Assembly: GCA_947581795.1 (NCBI GenBank)
Contig: CANPVS010000007.1
Location: 1 to 64,000, forward strand
Origin: an uncultured Oscillospiraceae bacterium
GTDB lineage: Bacteria > Bacillota > Clostridia > Oscillospirales > Oscillospiraceae
Length of the DNA stretch: 64,000 nucleotides
Reading direction: 5' to 3'
The notes beneath the pieces were generated by a model. That model was not told where the DNA came from. It searched no databases and worked only from the letters and a program-made list of their open reading frames with translations. Within the stretch, counting starts at the first letter, position 1. Every line of letters starts with the position of its first letter. A program made the position numbers and the translations under genes. This document shows, in pieces, positions 22,832 to 31,286 of the stretch.

Positions 22832-22857
22832 AGCCCGGACCGAGCGGTCCGGGCTTA
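22832..22857 (-). terminator. Terminator of the antiporter gene
   Basis: AGCCCGGACC pairs with GGTCCGGGCT around GAGC. On the minus strand it is followed by TTCTTATTT. Confidence 0.75.
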
Positions 22858-22870
22858 ATACTGCTTTGTG

Positions 22871-24265
22871 TTACGATGCCTTGGTTTTTCGCCGGTCCTT
22901 ATACTGGGCCGCGGCCTTGGCTTCGGCCTTCCGGTCGGCCTGCTGCAGGGCGTTCATGCGCCCGGCTACGTCGGGATGGGCGGCGGCCACGGCCAGCTTC
23001 CGCTGGCGGCGGGTAGTGATCTCCTCGCTCTTGGGCTGGATGTCGCCGGCGGCGGTCAGGGCCATCTTGGTCATCAGCGGGCCCACCAGCTCATAGATGA
23101 GCACGGCGAACAGGGTGATGTTCCGGATGAGGGAGCCCTGCTCCGGACCCAGCTCCATGGCGGTGGTGCACATGCCCAGGGCCACGCCCGCCTGGGGCAG
23201 GAGGGTGACGCCCAGGTACTTGCAGATCTCCGGTGAGCAGTGGGTGGCCTTGGCGGAGACCCGGGCGCCCAGATACTTGCCCGCGGACCGGGCCAGGATG
23301 TACACCACGCCCACCAGCACGATGGTGCCGGAGGCGAACACGCTCAAATCAAGTTCCGCGCCGCACAGCACGAAGAACAGGGCCAGCACCGGGCTGGACC
23401 ACTTGTCCGCGAGATACATGAGGTCGCCGGACAGGGGGCAGCAGTTGCAGAACACCGTGCCAAGCATCATGCAAACCAGCAGGGACGAGAAGCCCACGGT
23501 CACGGGGCCGATTTGGAACTCCGCCATGGACAGGGCCACGGTCAGGAACACGAAGGCGATGGTCATGTTCAGACGGTTGGTGTTGGAGTTGAAGAGCTTT
23601 TCCAGCTGGGTCAGCAGCCAACCCATGAAGGCGCCCAGGCCCAGGGAGCAGACGATCTCCACCAGCGGGTTCACCAGGATGGACACCATGTCCACGTTGC
23701 CGGTGACCAGGGTCTTGGCGATGCCGAAGCTCACGGCGAACACGATGAGGCCCACCGCGTCGTCCAGGGCCACCACGGGCAGAAGCAGGTTGGTGAGGGG
23801 GCCCTTGGCCTTATACTGGCGCACCACCATCAAGGTGGCCGCCGGGGCGGTGGCTGTGGCGATGGCGCCCAGGGTGATGGTCTGGGCCACGCTCAGCACG
23901 TCGGGCCGCAGGATGTGGAACACAAACAGAGCCGCGTCCACGAACAGGGTGGCCGTCAAAGCCTGGAACACGCCCACCACGAAGGTCTGCCTGCCGATGG
24001 CCTTCAGCTCCGCCAGCCGGAACTCGCTGCCGATGGAGAAGGCGATGAAGCCCAGGGCGATGTCGGAGGCCAGGTCCAGCGCCTCCACCTGGCCCAGGCT
24101 GGTGAAGCCCAGGTGGTCGATGCCCAGCGCGCCCAGCACGAAGGGGCCGATCACCACGCCGGACACCAGATAGGCCGTCACGTTGGGGAGCTTTGCCAGC
24201 CGGGAGATACGGGTCATGAGAAGGCCCGCCAGGATGGCCATAGATACGGAAAGAAGCGTCGTCAT
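22871..24265 (-). CDS. CPA2-family cation:proton antiporter
   Basis: This is a 464-aa membrane protein with about twelve transmembrane helices of the Na+/H+ exchanger fold. Diagnostic segments are ITRLAKLPNVTAYLVSGVVI-like start (RISRLAKLPNVTAYL), IAFSIGSEFRLAELK, ATATAPAATLMVVRQY and LPVVALDDAVGLIVFAV, where the Asp pair in the unwound helix carries the cation. There is no C-terminal TrkA-N domain; instead a 60-residue basic cytoplasmic tail ends the protein. Ion specificity (Na+ or K+) cannot be told from sequence. The gene is monocistronic, with its own terminator. Confidence 0.88.
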   Translation of the reverse strand: MTTLLSVSMAILAGLLMTRISRLAKLPNVTAYLVSGVVIGPFVLGALGIDHLGFTSLGQVEALDLASDIALGFIAFSIGSEFRLAELKAIGRQTFVVGVFQALTATLFVDAALFVFHILRPDVLSVAQTITLGAIATATAPAATLMVVRQYKAKGPLTNLLLPVVALDDAVGLIVFAVSFGIAKTLVTGNVDMVSILVNPLVEIVCSLGLGAFMGWLLTQLEKLFNSNTNRLNMTIAFVFLTVALSMAEFQIGPVTVGFSSLLVCMMLGTVFCNCCPLSGDLMYLADKWSSPVLALFFVLCGAELDLSVFASGTIVLVGVVYILARSAGKYLGARVSAKATHCSPEICKYLGVTLLPQAGVALGMCTTAMELGPEQGSLIRNITLFAVLIYELVGPLMTKMALTAAGDIQPKSEEITTRRQRKLAVAAAHPDVAGRMNALQQADRKAEAKAAAQYKDRRKTKAS

Positions 24266-24386
24266 ACTGAGATTACCTGATTTCTGCTATATAGTTAAAT
24301 TATTTATTTTAATAAATAATGTGTGTCCTGACACATCAGCTTATTAATATAGAGCCCAGCCTGTGAAAAATCAAGTGATAAAATCA

Positions 24387-24429
24387 ACAAAAACAGAGGA
24401 CGTTTCCGGGGAAAACGTCCTCTGTTTGT
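24387..24429 (-). terminator. Terminator of the YhcH-family gene
   Basis: AAACAGAGGACGTTT (24391-24405) pairs exactly with AAACGTCCTCTGTTT (24413-24427), with T-runs on both sides. Confidence 0.85.
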
Positions 24430-24451
24430 CGATATGCCAAAAATTACCGGT

Positions 24452-24913
24452 TTACAGGAGCTTTATGGCGATCTTCATGATCACCTTGCGGAAGGTGGCG
24501 GGCTGGCCGCCGATGGTCAGGCCGGGGCGGTGGATGTCCCAGGGGAACAGGACGATGAAATCGCCGGGGGCGGTGGTCAGGATGTTCTCCTGGTCCACGG
24601 AGCTGTAGTTGATCTTGTCCTTCTCGGGGTGGGTCTCGGAGATGACCTCCTTGCCGTTGCGGGGGGCCACGCCGATGCGCTCGCCGGCCTCGGGCCAGTA
24701 GAAGAGGTCCAGGAAGGCGTCATGGGCCTCGGCCTTGGCGGTGTCCTTGGTGGTGATGTCCGAGATGTTGGCGTACATGTCGGCGCCCTCAATCTGGACC
24801 TTGCCGGGCTCCATGGCCATCACGTCGTTGGTCTTCAGCCACTGGATGGCCCGCTGGATGGCGGCGGGATAGGCGGTGAAATCGTCCTTGCCGTTGATGT
24901 TGGAAAAGATCAT
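24452..24913 (-). CDS. YhcH/YjgK/YiaL (DUF386) family protein
   Basis: This is a 153-aa cupin-like protein. The family motifs are FLDLFYWPEAGERIG, GDFIVLFPWDIHRPGL and KVIMKIAI. The His in PWDIHRP and acidic residues nearby form a metal site in solved members. Members sit in sialic-acid and beta-galactoside operons and may be sugar anomerases, but none of these genes is here, so the substrate is open. AAAGGAGGT precedes the ATG at 24913; a longer frame to 24979 lacks a ribosome site. Confidence 0.85.
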   Translation of the reverse strand: MIFSNINGKDDFTAYPAAIQRAIQWLKTNDVMAMEPGKVQIEGADMYANISDITTKDTAKAEAHDAFLDLFYWPEAGERIGVAPRNGKEVISETHPEKDKINYSSVDQENILTTAPGDFIVLFPWDIHRPGLTIGGQPATFRKVIMKIAIKLL

Positions 24914-24985
24914 GGTGAGACCTCCTTTAAATTTCTGATTGGGTATAACGATTATAGCATGACAAAAGGCTTGGCGCAACGGATA

Positions 24986-26104
24986 TCACCGTATTTTCCG
25001 GCACTCCACGTACCAGCGCTTGTCCAGGCTGTGGCCCACGGAGAAGCTCTTTTTGGGGTAATTGCCGCTTGTCTCGATGTGTGGGAAAAGCTCCCCTTTA
25101 TCCAGGGCCGGCAGCAGCCACGCCCCGCAGCCGGTCCGGGCCGCCAGGGCCCTTGCCTCCTCCTCGCCGTGGATGTAGTCCACATGGCCCCCGTGGGCGG
25201 CCACATAGGCGCTGGCCAGCTCGTCGGCCTTCGCCACCAGCGCGCCGGTGTCCCCGCCGGAGAGGGTCTCCGTGAACCCGCCGGCGTCCGTGTCGAATAC
25301 CACCCGGTGGATGGGGTAGAACTCCACGGCCTCGTCCCGGAGGTTTTCAAGCTCCGCCAGGGCGTACCGGGCCGGGTGATCCATGGGCGCGCCCGCGGCC
25401 TTCAGGGCCTCCCAGTGCTCCTTGGCCGCGGCCAGGGAGTGGTTGCCGTCCCCCATGGCGAACACGATGGGGCCGGGCAGGGCGTCGATGGCCCCCTTCA
25501 CCGCCGCGGCCTGCTCTCCGCTCACCCGGAAGCCCCGGATGTGCCCGCCGCCCTGGTACAGGTCGAAGTCGTAAAGGACCTCCCCAGACCCGGCGGCCAG
25601 GGGCAGAACGGTGTTGTCCACGTCGTCCATGAACAGCACGATGTGGGGCATCTCCAGGGCTGCCCTGCGGCGCAGGGCGGCCCGGACGGGCAGCCGGGAG
25701 GGCACCGTGGCCTCCGTGGACCGGACCGGGGAGCGGGAGCCCTGGGTCCAGTCGTAGGCCTCCAGGTCCAGTTTCCCCACCAGGCCGGCTCTTATCTTGC
25801 CATTTGGAAGAGTTCGCTCCACATAGATATAAGAATCGGGGATATTTCGGAATATATCCCCCACCAGATAGTCCTCCATGGCCTGGCAGAGGGCCTCCTT
25901 GCGCTCCTCCGTGTCCGGGGCGTTCAAAAACGCCTCCGGCAGCATGAGCCGCAGGGCGGAGGGGGCTTTGCCCACATACTCGCTCATGGTCTGCCAGTAG
26001 TCGGGCCGGGCGGAGAACTGGTCGCAGGCCACCGCCGCCCACTTGGTCATGTCCGTGCCCTCCCTGGGCAGGAGGATGTCCGCGGGTGTGAAGATGTCGG
26101 TCAT
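24986..26104 (-). CDS. DUF1015-family protein
   Basis: This 372-aa protein is of the DUF1015 family, which has no firmly established activity. Visible hallmarks are ADILLPREGTDMTKWAAVAC near the start, FAMGDGNHSLAAAKEHWE in the centre and a C-terminal GVGHSLDKR-like segment (FSVGHSLDKRWYVEC). Members occur near serine and phosphoglycerate metabolism genes in some genomes, which is weak evidence at best. It is upstream of the YhcH gene on the same strand, 73 bp away, and could be cotranscribed. GAAAGGA precedes the ATG. Confidence 0.8.
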   Translation of the reverse strand: MTDIFTPADILLPREGTDMTKWAAVACDQFSARPDYWQTMSEYVGKAPSALRLMLPEAFLNAPDTEERKEALCQAMEDYLVGDIFRNIPDSYIYVERTLPNGKIRAGLVGKLDLEAYDWTQGSRSPVRSTEATVPSRLPVRAALRRRAALEMPHIVLFMDDVDNTVLPLAAGSGEVLYDFDLYQGGGHIRGFRVSGEQAAAVKGAIDALPGPIVFAMGDGNHSLAAAKEHWEALKAAGAPMDHPARYALAELENLRDEAVEFYPIHRVVFDTDAGGFTETLSGGDTGALVAKADELASAYVAAHGGHVDYIHGEEEARALAARTGCGAWLLPALDKGELFPHIETSGNYPKKSFSVGHSLDKRWYVECRKIR

Positions 26105-26124
26105 AATTATATCCTTTCATTTTA

Positions 26125-26352
26125 GGCCCCCTCTGACGAGGGGGCTGTCAGCGCAGCGAGACTGAGGGAGGGAAATAATTAGTCTCTCCCTCCGTCTCGT
26201 CGTCGGAGCACGCGCTGCCAGGTCTCCCTTTGCCGCAAGCGGCAAAGCTCAAGTGGCCCGCAGCTCCTCCTCTTCCCCACGCGACCCGCTTCGCTGGGCT
26301 CGCGCGGGGACCCCGAAGTTCGGCCGAGCCACCTCCCTCGTCAGAGGGAGGC
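26125..26352. repeat. Family 2 repeat carrying a nested Family 1 copy
   Basis: The left arm CCCCCTCTGACGAGGGGGCT ends GACTGAGGGAGGG. The right arm CTCTCCCTCCGTC...GCCACCTCCCTCGTCAGAGG is filled by Family 1 sequence at 26201-26309. It separates the divergent DUF1015 and dpaA genes. Confidence 0.8.
26201..26309 (-). repeat. Family 1 structured repeat, copy F (nested, minus strand)
   Basis: On the minus strand it begins CCCCGCGCGAGCCCAGCGAA and ends CTCCGACG. It has the same hairpins as copies E and G with a few paired substitutions. Confidence 0.7.
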
Positions 26353-26415
26353 TGAGAGGTAGAGTCTTTATCAATTCTACCCCATCCGTCATAGGATGGC
26401 AAGAGGTGATGCGAG

Positions 26416-27033
26416 TTGGAATTCACGCTGCTGGGGACCGATCCCCGGTTCCTGTACTTAAAGCGGCGGCTGGAGCTGGACGGGCACCGGCTTACCCCCG
26501 CCGCCACGCATAAGATCGCGCCGCCCTCCTGGCGGGAGGGAGTGCCCTACTACAAGGACGAGATATATGTCATCGAGAACGCCGCCCTCACGGCGGAGGG
26601 AGCCCTGGAGCTGGTCATGCGCCGGTCCAACCGGGGCCTGGCGGGCATGGAGGTGCTGGTGACGGGCTATGGCCGCATCGGCACTTTCCTGGCCGGGATG
26701 CTCTCCGGGCTGGGGGCCCGTGTGACCGTGGCGGCCCGGAGCGACACCGCCCGGGCCGCCGCCCGCATTCGCGGCTACGGGGCGGTGGATCTCGCCCACA
26801 TCCCGCCCGCCTTCGACGCGGTGGTGAACACCATCCCCGCGCCGGTGCTGGAGGGGGACTACTGCGGGGCTCTGTGCATCGACCTGGCCAGCGCGCCGGG
26901 GGGCTGGGCCTCGGACGCGCCGGTGCTGAAGGCGCCGGGCCTGCCGGGGCTGTACGCCCCCAAGGCCGCCGCCGACGTGATGGCGGAGGCTATCTATCGT
27001 GTGATCGAGGAGGAAGAGGATAATGGAAGATAA
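26416..27033 (+). CDS. dpaA: Dipicolinate synthase subunit A (short form)
   Basis: DpaA and DpaB make dipicolinic acid, the spore-core chelator, from the lysine-pathway intermediate in the mother cell. The Rossmann domain is clear: VTGYGRIGTFLAGMLSGLGA, then VNTIPAPVLEG, DLASAPGG and LPGLYAPKAAADVMAEAIYR. At 205 aa it is about 90 residues shorter than Bacillus subtilis SpoVFA. The N-terminal domain is reduced to GTDPRFLYLKRRLELDGH plus a short link. The start is TTG 26416 with AGAGGTG upstream. It overlaps dpaB by 11 bp. Confidence 0.85.
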   Translation: MEFTLLGTDPRFLYLKRRLELDGHRLTPAATHKIAPPSWREGVPYYKDEIYVIENAALTAEGALELVMRRSNRGLAGMEVLVTGYGRIGTFLAGMLSGLGARVTVAARSDTARAAARIRGYGAVDLAHIPPAFDAVVNTIPAPVLEGDYCGALCIDLASAPGGWASDAPVLKAPGLPGLYAPKAAADVMAEAIYRVIEEEEDNGR

Positions 27034-27592
27034 ACTGCGTCTGGGGCTGGCCCTGACCGGCTCCTACTGCTCCTTCGGAAAGCTGGAGAAGGTGCTGCCC
27101 GCCCTGTGCGGGGAATTCGACGTGCTGCCCATATTCAGCGAGAACGCCCAAAAGGACAGCCGTTTCGGTCTCGGGGCCGACTGGATGGCGAAGCTGGAAA
27201 AGGCAACGGGCCACGCTCCCGTCACGTCCATCGCCGGGGCGGAGCCCCTGGGGCCCCAGAACCGCATCGACGTGCTGGCCATTGTGCCCTGCACGGGCAA
27301 TACTTTGGCCAAATTGAGCCGGGGCGTCACCGACACCGCCGTGACCATGGCCGCCAAGGGCCATCTCAGAAACGGCAAGCCCGTGGTCATCGGCGTGTCC
27401 ACCAACGACGGCCTGGCCGGCTCCGCGGAAAACATAGGCCGACTCCTTGTGCGCAAGCATATTTACTTCGTCCCCTTCGGCCAGGACGACCCGGCCGCCA
27501 AGCCCATGAGCCTCAGCTGCCGCTATGAGCTCATCGTCCCCGCCGTCCGGGCGGCGTTCGAGGGCCGGCAGCTCCAGCCCATTCTGGCGTGA
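27023..27592 (+). CDS. dpaB: Dipicolinate synthase subunit B
   Basis: This is a 189-aa flavoprotein-fold subunit of dipicolinate synthase. It starts LRLGLALTGSYCSFGK, followed by LPIFSENAQKDSRFG, and has VPCTGNTLAKLSRGVTDTAV and VVIGVSTNDGLAG in the cofactor site, closing with PFGQDDPAAKP. The length matches SpoVFB. Translation is coupled to dpaA. Mother-cell sigma-K control is expected from other spore formers but no promoter was identified here. Confidence 0.93.
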   Translation: MEDKLRLGLALTGSYCSFGKLEKVLPALCGEFDVLPIFSENAQKDSRFGLGADWMAKLEKATGHAPVTSIAGAEPLGPQNRIDVLAIVPCTGNTLAKLSRGVTDTAVTMAAKGHLRNGKPVVIGVSTNDGLAGSAENIGRLLVRKHIYFVPFGQDDPAAKPMSLSCRYELIVPAVRAAFEGRQLQPILA

Positions 27593-27608
27593 CGGCGTGA
27601 GAATAAGA

Positions 27609-27634
27609 GGGGGTCCCGCTGGCGGGGCCCCCTT
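27609..27634 (+). terminator. Terminator of dpaAB
   Basis: A GGGGGTCCCGC stem pairs with GCGGGGCCCCC around TG. The T-run after it is short, so strength is uncertain. Confidence 0.55.
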
Positions 27635-27819
27635 GGTCCATAGGCCGGAACGATTTTTTGGAAAAAACTTCAAAACCGAGTTATGTAAATTGCTATACAC
27701 TCCATTGTATACAACTTGGGCGTTTTGGCCCAATATATGGGCGTTATCCCCCACATACTTGCTATTTTGGGCTATTTATGGTATCCTTTTATGGGATTTG
27801 ACTCCCAGGAGGCATAAAA

Positions 27820-29658
27820 ATGGCCCGTGCTCCCAAGAAAAAAAGAAGGACGCGCTATCTGTCGCCGGGGCGAAAAATGCTCCTGGTGGCGGCGCTGCTG
27901 GCGGTGTTTGCCCTGAGCAGCACGCTGTTTCTGAACTTCCGCGCCCATCGGAGCGAGGAGGGACCGGAGAACGGCGAGGGCTTTGCCGACCCCATCCAGG
28001 CCTATGTGATGGTGGGCGAGGGCGAGCTCACCGCGCCCTTCTATAACGAGGGCTTCGCCGTGGTGGACCAGTTCGGCCGGGGTACTGAGGTGCAGCTGGA
28101 GAGCTGGGAGCCCTTCCTCACCGAGTCCAACGAGGAGTATTACCACGTCTATTATAACGGCCGGACAGGCTATATCCCCTGCGCCAATATCACCGACGAC
28201 CAGTCCGAGCTCATGCAGGAGACACAGCTGTATGTGCGTACGCCGGTGAACCTTCTGCAGGAGGCGGACGGCATTGAGCTGGGCAGCCTTGTGCAGAAGG
28301 GCACGCTCCTGCGGGTGGTGGGCTACGACTATTTCAAATCCGACGGCACTGTGAACAAGTACCACGTGAAGATGGGCGACGAGTTCGGCTGGATCAAGTC
28401 CGAGTACGTGGTGCTGGACTACGGCGACGCCATGGACGTGTGGATCGGCGCCGACGGCTACGACATCCACGAGTACCGGGGCGAGGCCAGCTGGGGCGGC
28501 GGCAACGCCGGCGGCCTGGACTACTGGGCCCACGACAAGGGCGACTTCGCCGACGAGGGCAACGTGATGCCCGAGGACGTATACGCCCTGTACATAGCCG
28601 CCAGCCAGGCCACCATGGACATGGTGGACGATTATCTGGACCTGGCGAAGGACACCGCTATCAACGCCTTCGTCATCACCCTGAACGACGGCGTGGAGAT
28701 GGCCTATGAGTCCGACTGGGTCGCCCAGTACGGTATCATGGACGAGTACCACCCCTTCAACACCGTGGAGGGCTTCGCCGAAGTGGTCAAGACCCTCCGG
28801 GACGCGGGCTACTACGTCATTGGCCGCGTCACCACTTTCCGGGACGACCCCCTGGCGAACGCCCGGCCCGAGTGGGCCATCACCGACGCCTCCGGCCTGC
28901 CCAAGACCATGAGCGGCAGCTCCTGGCCCTCTCCCTTCTGCCGGGACGTGTGGAAGATGAAGGTGGGCTTCGCCGTGGAGGCGGCGGATCTGTTCGACCT
29001 CAACGAGATCCAGTTCGACTATGTCCGCTTCCCCGACTACATCCAGGACAACCAGAAGGAGGGTTTCCTGGACCTGAAAAACGTCCTGGGCGAATCCATG
29101 GCCCAGGCCATCCAGCGGTTCCTCACCTACGCCTGCGACGTGCTCCATGAGCACGGGGTCTATGTGGGGGCGGACGTGTTCGGCGAGGTGGCCAACGACT
29201 ATGTGGCGCCCTATGGCCAGTACTGGCCCGCCATCAGCACGGTGGTGGACGTGATCAGCGGCATGCCCTATCCGGACCACTTCGGCCGGTATCAGGAGAA
29301 CGCCCGCTGGGTCATCCCCTACAAGCGGCCCTATCTCATGCTGCACAACTGGTCCCTGCATGTCTTCGACCGGCAGCAGGAGTGCGCCAGCCCCGCCGTG
29401 GTGCGGACCTGGCTGCAGACCTGGGACGACAGCGACTATAAGTACAACGGCGCGGCCATCCAGCGGGAGATCCTGGGCACCTACGACGCGGACGTGCCCG
29501 GCGGATACATGCTCTGGTACGGCAACGGCTCTCTGGGCGTGGCGGAGAACCTGACGGGGGCTATCGAGTACGATTACGGCGCCCTCTACAAGGAGGCCAA
29601 GGCCCAGAACATGATGCTCTCGGAATACATGGGCGTCTCCACGGATGACACCCAATAA
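27820..29658 (+). CDS. Secreted glycoside hydrolase-like protein with SH3-type repeats (DUF4015)
   Basis: This is a 612-aa protein with a basic N-terminus (ARAPKKKRRTRY) and a membrane anchor at about 19-38. Two SH3-like modules follow (about 60-125, EEYYHVYYNGRTGYIPC; about 130-200, FGWIKSEYVVL). From about 240 to 590 it is the DUF4015 putative glycosyl hydrolase barrel, with NAFVITLNDG, RVTTFRDDPLA, FDLNEIQFDYVRFPD and GVYVGADVFGEV; acidic residues in these strands are candidates for catalysis. It probably acts on cell-wall or capsular polysaccharide outside the membrane. Substrate unknown. Confidence 0.85.
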   Translation: MARAPKKKRRTRYLSPGRKMLLVAALLAVFALSSTLFLNFRAHRSEEGPENGEGFADPIQAYVMVGEGELTAPFYNEGFAVVDQFGRGTEVQLESWEPFLTESNEEYYHVYYNGRTGYIPCANITDDQSELMQETQLYVRTPVNLLQEADGIELGSLVQKGTLLRVVGYDYFKSDGTVNKYHVKMGDEFGWIKSEYVVLDYGDAMDVWIGADGYDIHEYRGEASWGGGNAGGLDYWAHDKGDFADEGNVMPEDVYALYIAASQATMDMVDDYLDLAKDTAINAFVITLNDGVEMAYESDWVAQYGIMDEYHPFNTVEGFAEVVKTLRDAGYYVIGRVTTFRDDPLANARPEWAITDASGLPKTMSGSSWPSPFCRDVWKMKVGFAVEAADLFDLNEIQFDYVRFPDYIQDNQKEGFLDLKNVLGESMAQAIQRFLTYACDVLHEHGVYVGADVFGEVANDYVAPYGQYWPAISTVVDVISGMPYPDHFGRYQENARWVIPYKRPYLMLHNWSLHVFDRQQECASPAVVRTWLQTWDDSDYKYNGAAIQREILGTYDADVPGGYMLWYGNGSLGVAENLTGAIEYDYGALYKEAKAQNMMLSEYMGVSTDDTQ

Positions 29659-29660
29659 CG

Positions 29661-29695
29661 AAAAGACCTGCTGCAACGATGCAGCAGGTCTTTTT
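29661..29695 (+). terminator. Terminator of the DUF4015 gene
   Basis: AAAAGACCTGCTGC pairs with GCAGCAGGTCTTTT around AACGAT. Confidence 0.9.
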
Positions 29696-29702
29696 ACGGG
29701 GC

Positions 29703-29811
29703 CCCCATGAAAGCCCAACGGAGTGGGTTTCATGGGGAAAAGGAAGAAGAGCTTTGACCGATGAGGGAGCCTGACTTGTCAGGATCTCGAATCTTCAAAG
29801 CTCTTCTGACG
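29703..29811 (+). repeat. Family 1 structured repeat, copy C (109 nt)
   Basis: Hairpin 1 is CCCCATGAA/TTCATGGGG around AGCCCAACGGAGTGGG. Hairpin 2 has the outer stem AGAGCTTTGA/TCAAAGCTCT, quite unlike ATGCCCCTGA/TCAGGGGTAT of copy B yet fully paired, with GAT/ATC and CCTG/CAGG inside around ACTTGT. It fills the gap between two convergent genes and abuts the PPIase stop codon. Confidence 0.75.
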
Positions 29812-31125
29812 TCAATAGAGGGCTTCGCCGAAGATCTCCTCAAGGTCGATGGTCTCAAAATCGCCGTTCCAGACCACCTCCGCGTCGGTGACGATCTGGC
29901 CCAGGCGGGTCATAAGGTCGGCGTCCGCGGCGGCGGTGCGCAGGCTGGCCTGGCTGTCCATGGGGACGGCATCCGGGTCCACCGGCAGCCGCAGGATGAT
30001 GTGCCAGCCGTAGCTGGACTGGACAGGCTCAGACAGGCCGTAGTCCTCCAGGGCCGTACAGGCGTCCTCGAACTCCGGCACCATGGTGCCGGGGGTGAAG
30101 AGGTAGCCGTCCGGATAGGCGGCGAGGCCCGTGTCCTCGGAGTTGGCCTCCATCAGCTCATCGAAGAGGCTCTCCAGGGCCTCCGGGTCGTCCTGTACCG
30201 CGGCCAGCTGGTCGTAGAGCTCGTCCACCTTCGCCTTCTTCTCCGCCTGCTCCTCCTCAGACAGGTCCTCTCCGGTGGAGGAGTCCACGCTCATGAGCAG
30301 GATGTGTTTGCAGCGCATGAGCCCCTGGGCCTCGCCGTAGGCCAAGGCGTCCTCGTCGGGGTAGTCCGCGCCGTCCTCACCGTAGAGAGAGACAAAGGCC
30401 TTCTGGTAGAGCAGGTCGTCCCCGTCCATCCGCTGGTAGAGGTCCCGGTCCATGAACAGGGTGCCGAGGTACCCCTCATAGGCAGTCACCTCGTTTTCGG
30501 TGCACGCCCCGTCCCCGTCGCCGTAGCTGTCCGCGTCCTGCTCAAAGCGGGCGGACACTTGGGCCAGGTCGTCCTCGTCCAGGGAGAGGCCCAGCTCCTG
30601 GGCCAGGTCCTCCACAGCGCAGTACTGGGTCACCCGGTTCCAGGCGCTGAGGCGGACCACGTCGGCGTTGACGGCGTCGGGGGTGATGTCGCTGGCGTCC
30701 CAGCCGTTGAAGGTGAACATGCCCATACTGGACAGATACCCCGTGTAGGTCACGAAGTAGCTCAGCCAGTAGTAATACTCCCGCCAGGTCACGTCCCGGC
30801 CGTTGAAGGTAGCCACAACCGTGTCGGGTTCATAGGCCTCCGGCCCCAGGCCGGGAACGGGGGTGGCGGTGGGCTCGGGCTCGTCGGTGGCCTCCGCGCC
30901 GGCCGCCTCGGGCTCATCCGCGGGTTCCGTTTCGGGCTCGTCCGCAGCCTCTGTCTCCGGTTCCTCCGTGGGTTCTGCCTCGGGTGCATCGGTGGCCTCG
31001 ACGGGGGCCTCCGTGGCCTCCTGGGCCGGGTCGTCCAGGGTCTGTATCTTGTTGGAGCCGCAGCCCGCCAGCAGCCCGGCCATGAGGGCCAGACACAGCA
31101 GCGCGGCGATGACACGTGTTCTCAT
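29812..31125 (-). CDS. Parvulin-type peptidyl-prolyl isomerase lipoprotein
   Basis: This is a 437-aa surface lipoprotein of the PrsA/SurA type. The signal peptide ends in a lipobox (LMAGLLAGC, Cys22), followed by about 60 residues of Glu/Pro/Ala/Thr repeats (PEAEPTEEPETEAADEPE). The folded part starts near VVATFNGRDVTWREYYYWL. The rotamase domain is RCKHILLM...EAYPDGYLFTPG-like (LAAYPDGYLFTPGTMVPEF) and ends SSYGWHIILRL. Such proteins help secreted proteins fold outside the membrane. AAGGAGG precedes the ATG at 31125; the longer frame to 31176 has no signal-like start. Confidence 0.88.
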   Translation of the reverse strand: MRTRVIAALLCLALMAGLLAGCGSNKIQTLDDPAQEATEAPVEATDAPEAEPTEEPETEAADEPETEPADEPEAAGAEATDEPEPTATPVPGLGPEAYEPDTVVATFNGRDVTWREYYYWLSYFVTYTGYLSSMGMFTFNGWDASDITPDAVNADVVRLSAWNRVTQYCAVEDLAQELGLSLDEDDLAQVSARFEQDADSYGDGDGACTENEVTAYEGYLGTLFMDRDLYQRMDGDDLLYQKAFVSLYGEDGADYPDEDALAYGEAQGLMRCKHILLMSVDSSTGEDLSEEEQAEKKAKVDELYDQLAAVQDDPEALESLFDELMEANSEDTGLAAYPDGYLFTPGTMVPEFEDACTALEDYGLSEPVQSSYGWHIILRLPVDPDAVPMDSQASLRTAAADADLMTRLGQIVTDAEVVWNGDFETIDLEEIFGEALY

Positions 31126-31211
31126 AGGTGCCTCCTTTTTCGTGAGCGAAGGGTATGAAGAATACCCGCCGCGCACCAGTATAGCACGTTCGCCGCCCGT
31201 TCACAAGCACC

Positions 31212-31240
31212 TTGACGGGGCGGAAGGCTGGTGATATGAT
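31212..31240 (+). promoter_or_regulatory. Promoter of trkAH
   Basis: TTGACG (31212-31217) and TATGAT (31235-31240) have a 17-bp spacer, 46 bp before the trkA start. Confidence 0.7.
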
Positions 31241-31286
31241 GTATCCGTCAAAATAACGGGATTTTGTCCCATTTTGTGAGGAGCCT

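Noticed and set aside
29740-29800. A hammerhead ribozyme, because CCGATGAG...CGAA appears in Family 1 copy C.
   Set aside because: Copies A and B pair these same bases as ordinary stem (GATGA/TCATC and GACG/CGTC), and the CUGAUGA core is not met.
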